Shown here in pieces: positions 12,859 to 14,588 of a DNA stretch of 14,588 nucleotides. Position 1 is the first letter of the stretch. Every line of letters starts with the position of its first letter. Source of the DNA: Eubacterium sp. (GTDB lineage: Bacteria; Bacillota_A; Clostridia; Peptostreptococcales; Anaerovoracaceae); NCBI GenBank assembly GCA_017425345.1, contig JAFOML010000015.1:1-14588 (forward strand), in the 5' to 3' direction. The notes below the pieces were generated by a model. It saw only the letters and a list, made by a program, of their open reading frames with translations. It was not told the origin of the DNA and did not search any database. A program made the translations under genes and the position numbers.

Positions 12859-14588
12859 ATGACAGAGAAATTGCAGAAGGGTGACCGGATCCGCGGTTTC
12901 CGGGTCCTCTACCGGGAGGCGCTGCCGGAGATCGGCGGAGAGATGGTCCGCATGGTATATGAAAAGAACGGAGCGGAGCTGATCTGGTTGGACCGGGACG
13001 ATGAGAACCAGACCTTTGCCATCGCTTTCAAAACCATCCCGCGGGACGACACGGGCGTCTTTCATATCCTGGAGCATTCCGTACTCAACGGATCGGATAA
13101 GTATCCGGTGAAGGAGCCGTTTGTGGAGCTGATCAAGAGTTCGATGGCGACTTTTTTAAATGCGTTTACCTTTCCGGACAAAACCATGTACCCGGTCTGC
13201 TCGAGATACGACCAGGACTTTCTCAATCTGATCGACGTCTATCTGGACGCGGTGCTGCACCCGCTTAGCCTGCAGGATCTGCACGCGTTCCGTCAGGAAG
13301 GCTGGCACTATGAGCTGGAAGAGCCTTCCGGAGAGCTCATCTGCAACGGTGTGGTATATAACGAGATGAAGGGCGCGTTTGCGTCGCCGGATTCCGTGCT
13401 GATCAGCCGGCTGAACGCGCTGCTGTTCCCGGATACCTGCTACGGGTTTGAGTCCGGCGGACACCCGGATCACATTCCGGAGCTGACCTATGAGAACTAT
13501 CTGGAAAGTCACCGCCGTTACTATCATCCGTCCAACGCGAGGATCATTCTGGACGGTCGGATCGATCTCGATGCGGTGCTCGGAAAGATCGACAGCTTCC
13601 TCTGTGAATACGACCGCCTGGAGCCGGATTCGGATATTCCGTTCCAGAAGCCGGTCTGCCCGCCGCACGCCGTCTGCTCCTATGAGATCGGCGAAGAAGA
13701 GGATGCGCAGAAGAAGGCCATCGCCGCGACCGGCTGGGTGTTCGGACGCTTCGATGAGCTGGCGAAGAACATCGCGTTCACCGCGCTCAGCAATGTCCTG
13801 ACCACCAGCAATGAGTCGCCGCTGACCAAGGCGGTTCTGGACGCGGAGCTTGCCGAGGATCTGTACTTCCAGAAGGAGGATGGGATCCAGCAGCTGTATG
13901 CGTTCCTCGTCGTCAAGAATATTGATCCGGATCGCGAGGATGAGGTGCGGGAGGTCATCCGCCGCACGCTTTCTGAGCAGGCGTCGAATGGTGTCGACCG
14001 CGCGCAGCTGCACAGCGCGCTGAATCATCTGGAGTTCTCGACGAGAGAAAAGGACTTTGGAGGCTATCCGAGAGGTCTCGTGTACGCGATGGACTCTCTG
14101 GAAAGCTGGTTATATGGCGGAGATCCCGCCCAGAACTTCCGGTTTGAAGAGATCTTCCGCGACCTGCACGCGAAAGTCGATGCGGGCTGGTTCGATCAGT
14201 TCCTGCAGGAGACGCTGCTTGACAATCCGCATACGGCAAGTCTTCTGATGCTGCCGAGCAAGATGCTGGGGGAGGAGAGGCGCGCCGCGGAAGCCGCCCG
14301 CCTCGCGCGTGTGAAGGCGTCCTGGGACGCCGCCACGGTAGATACTGTGATCGAACAGTTCAAGGCGCTGCGCGAGCGGCAGGGCCAGAAGGATACGGAG
14401 GAGGCCCTGCAGGCGCTGCCGACCCTTCCACTGTCTGCGATTCCCGAGGATGGGGGCTGGAAGCTGAAGCAGGAAGTGCGTGAGGAAGAAGGCTGCACCG
14501 TTCTGCACCAGCCTTTGCGGACGGACGGCATCACCTATCTGGATCTGTACTTCCGGCTTTCGGATATGACGGAGGAGGAGCTGCAGGA
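12859..14588 (+). CDS. M16C zinc metalloprotease (PreP/insulinase family), N-terminal part
   Basis: The frame is open from the ATG at 12859 to the end of the window (576 residues), so the stop lies outside. The inverted zinc motif of the M16 family, HILEH (His69, Glu72, His73), is present. The third ligand is Glu169 in NGVVYNEMKG, about 96 residues downstream. Other M16C marks are the substrate-cleft stretch SSMATFLNAFTFPDKTMYPV and RYYHPSNARI. Full members have about 950-1000 residues as two homologous halves; here the first half and part of the second are seen. No signal peptide is visible, so the enzyme is probably cytosolic and degrades oligopeptides. AAAGGA (12842-12847) lies 11 bases upstream, a rather long spacing. 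I find no confident promoter in 12784-12858, only the AT-rich TATATAGAAATAGAAT area. Confidence 0.92.
   Translation, partial: MTEKLQKGDRIRGFRVLYREALPEIGGEMVRMVYEKNGAELIWLDRDDENQTFAIAFKTIPRDDTGVFHILEHSVLNGSDKYPVKEPFVELIKSSMATFLNAFTFPDKTMYPVCSRYDQDFLNLIDVYLDAVLHPLSLQDLHAFRQEGWHYELEEPSGELICNGVVYNEMKGAFASPDSVLISRLNALLFPDTCYGFESGGHPDHIPELTYENYLESHRRYYHPSNARIILDGRIDLDAVLGKIDSFLCEYDRLEPDSDIPFQKPVCPPHAVCSYEIGEEEDAQKKAIAATGWVFGRFDELAKNIAFTALSNVLTTSNESPLTKAVLDAELAEDLYFQKEDGIQQLYAFLVVKNIDPDREDEVREVIRRTLSEQASNGVDRAQLHSALNHLEFSTREKDFGGYPRGLVYAMDSLESWLYGGDPAQNFRFEEIFRDLHAKVDAGWFDQFLQETLLDNPHTASLLMLPSKMLGEERRAAEAARLARVKASWDAATVDTVIEQFKALRERQGQKDTEEALQALPTLPLSAIPEDGGWKLKQEVREEEGCTVLHQPLRTDGITYLDLYFRLSDMTEEELQ

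Noticed and set aside
13156..14028. A 290-codon open frame on the minus strand
   Set aside because: It is the complement of the M16C protease, which carries the HILEH zinc motif in the plus frame.

Overview
The window looks like the chromosome of a fermentative, moderately GC-rich member of the Clostridia (Bacillota). This rests on several things: strong AGGAGG ribosome-binding sites, sigma-A promoters with near-perfect TATAAT boxes, lipobox lipoproteins, a Gram-positive style LexA (DinR) box, an OmpR-type two-component operon with secreted PepSY proteins, a short single-domain phosphotransacetylase, and an acetyl-CoA hydrolase/transferase family CoA-transferase. The species cannot be named from this sequence. 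There are no tRNA or rRNA genes, insertion sequences, phage genes or CRISPR arrays in the window.

Layout. Positions 1-612 hold the end of a sugar-type ABC permease, followed by a hairpin-rich untranslated stretch and a perfect bidirectional terminator (757-786). On the minus strand, 807-1643 encodes a serine hydrolase of the class A beta-lactamase fold with no export signal. It diverges from a lipoprotein of unknown function (1784-2749). Tail-to-tail with the lipoprotein is a two-gene minus-strand operon of small unknown proteins (2987-3256 and 2760-2990, ATGA overlap). Its promoter overlaps a 13/14 match to the Gram-positive LexA box.

Positions 3449-5888 form a rightward operon: response regulator, sensor histidine kinase and PepSY lipoprotein. 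A second, secreted PepSY protein follows at 6023-6418 from its own promoter. Four TTAA-core direct repeats in 10-11-11 bp phase lie at that promoter, and two such repeats in 11-bp phase lie at the response regulator promoter. This suggests that the regulator controls both units. A strong terminator, a possibly structured RNA segment and a new promoter then lead to a 1186-residue MacB-like ABC transporter, with ATPase and permease fused and a very large extracytoplasmic domain carrying tandem helical repeats (6710-10270).

The right end is metabolic: a CoA-transferase (10349-11671) and phosphotransacetylase (11770-12744), each with its own promoter. They link acyl-CoA, acetate and acetyl-phosphate pools. 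A clean terminator follows, and then the first 576 residues of an M16C zinc metalloprotease that runs off the window.

The most promising items are the SOS-type control of the unknown gene pair, the phased repeats tying the two PepSY units to one regulator, the repeat-containing ectodomain of the large ABC transporter, and the structured segment before it. None of them amounts to a demonstrated new system.
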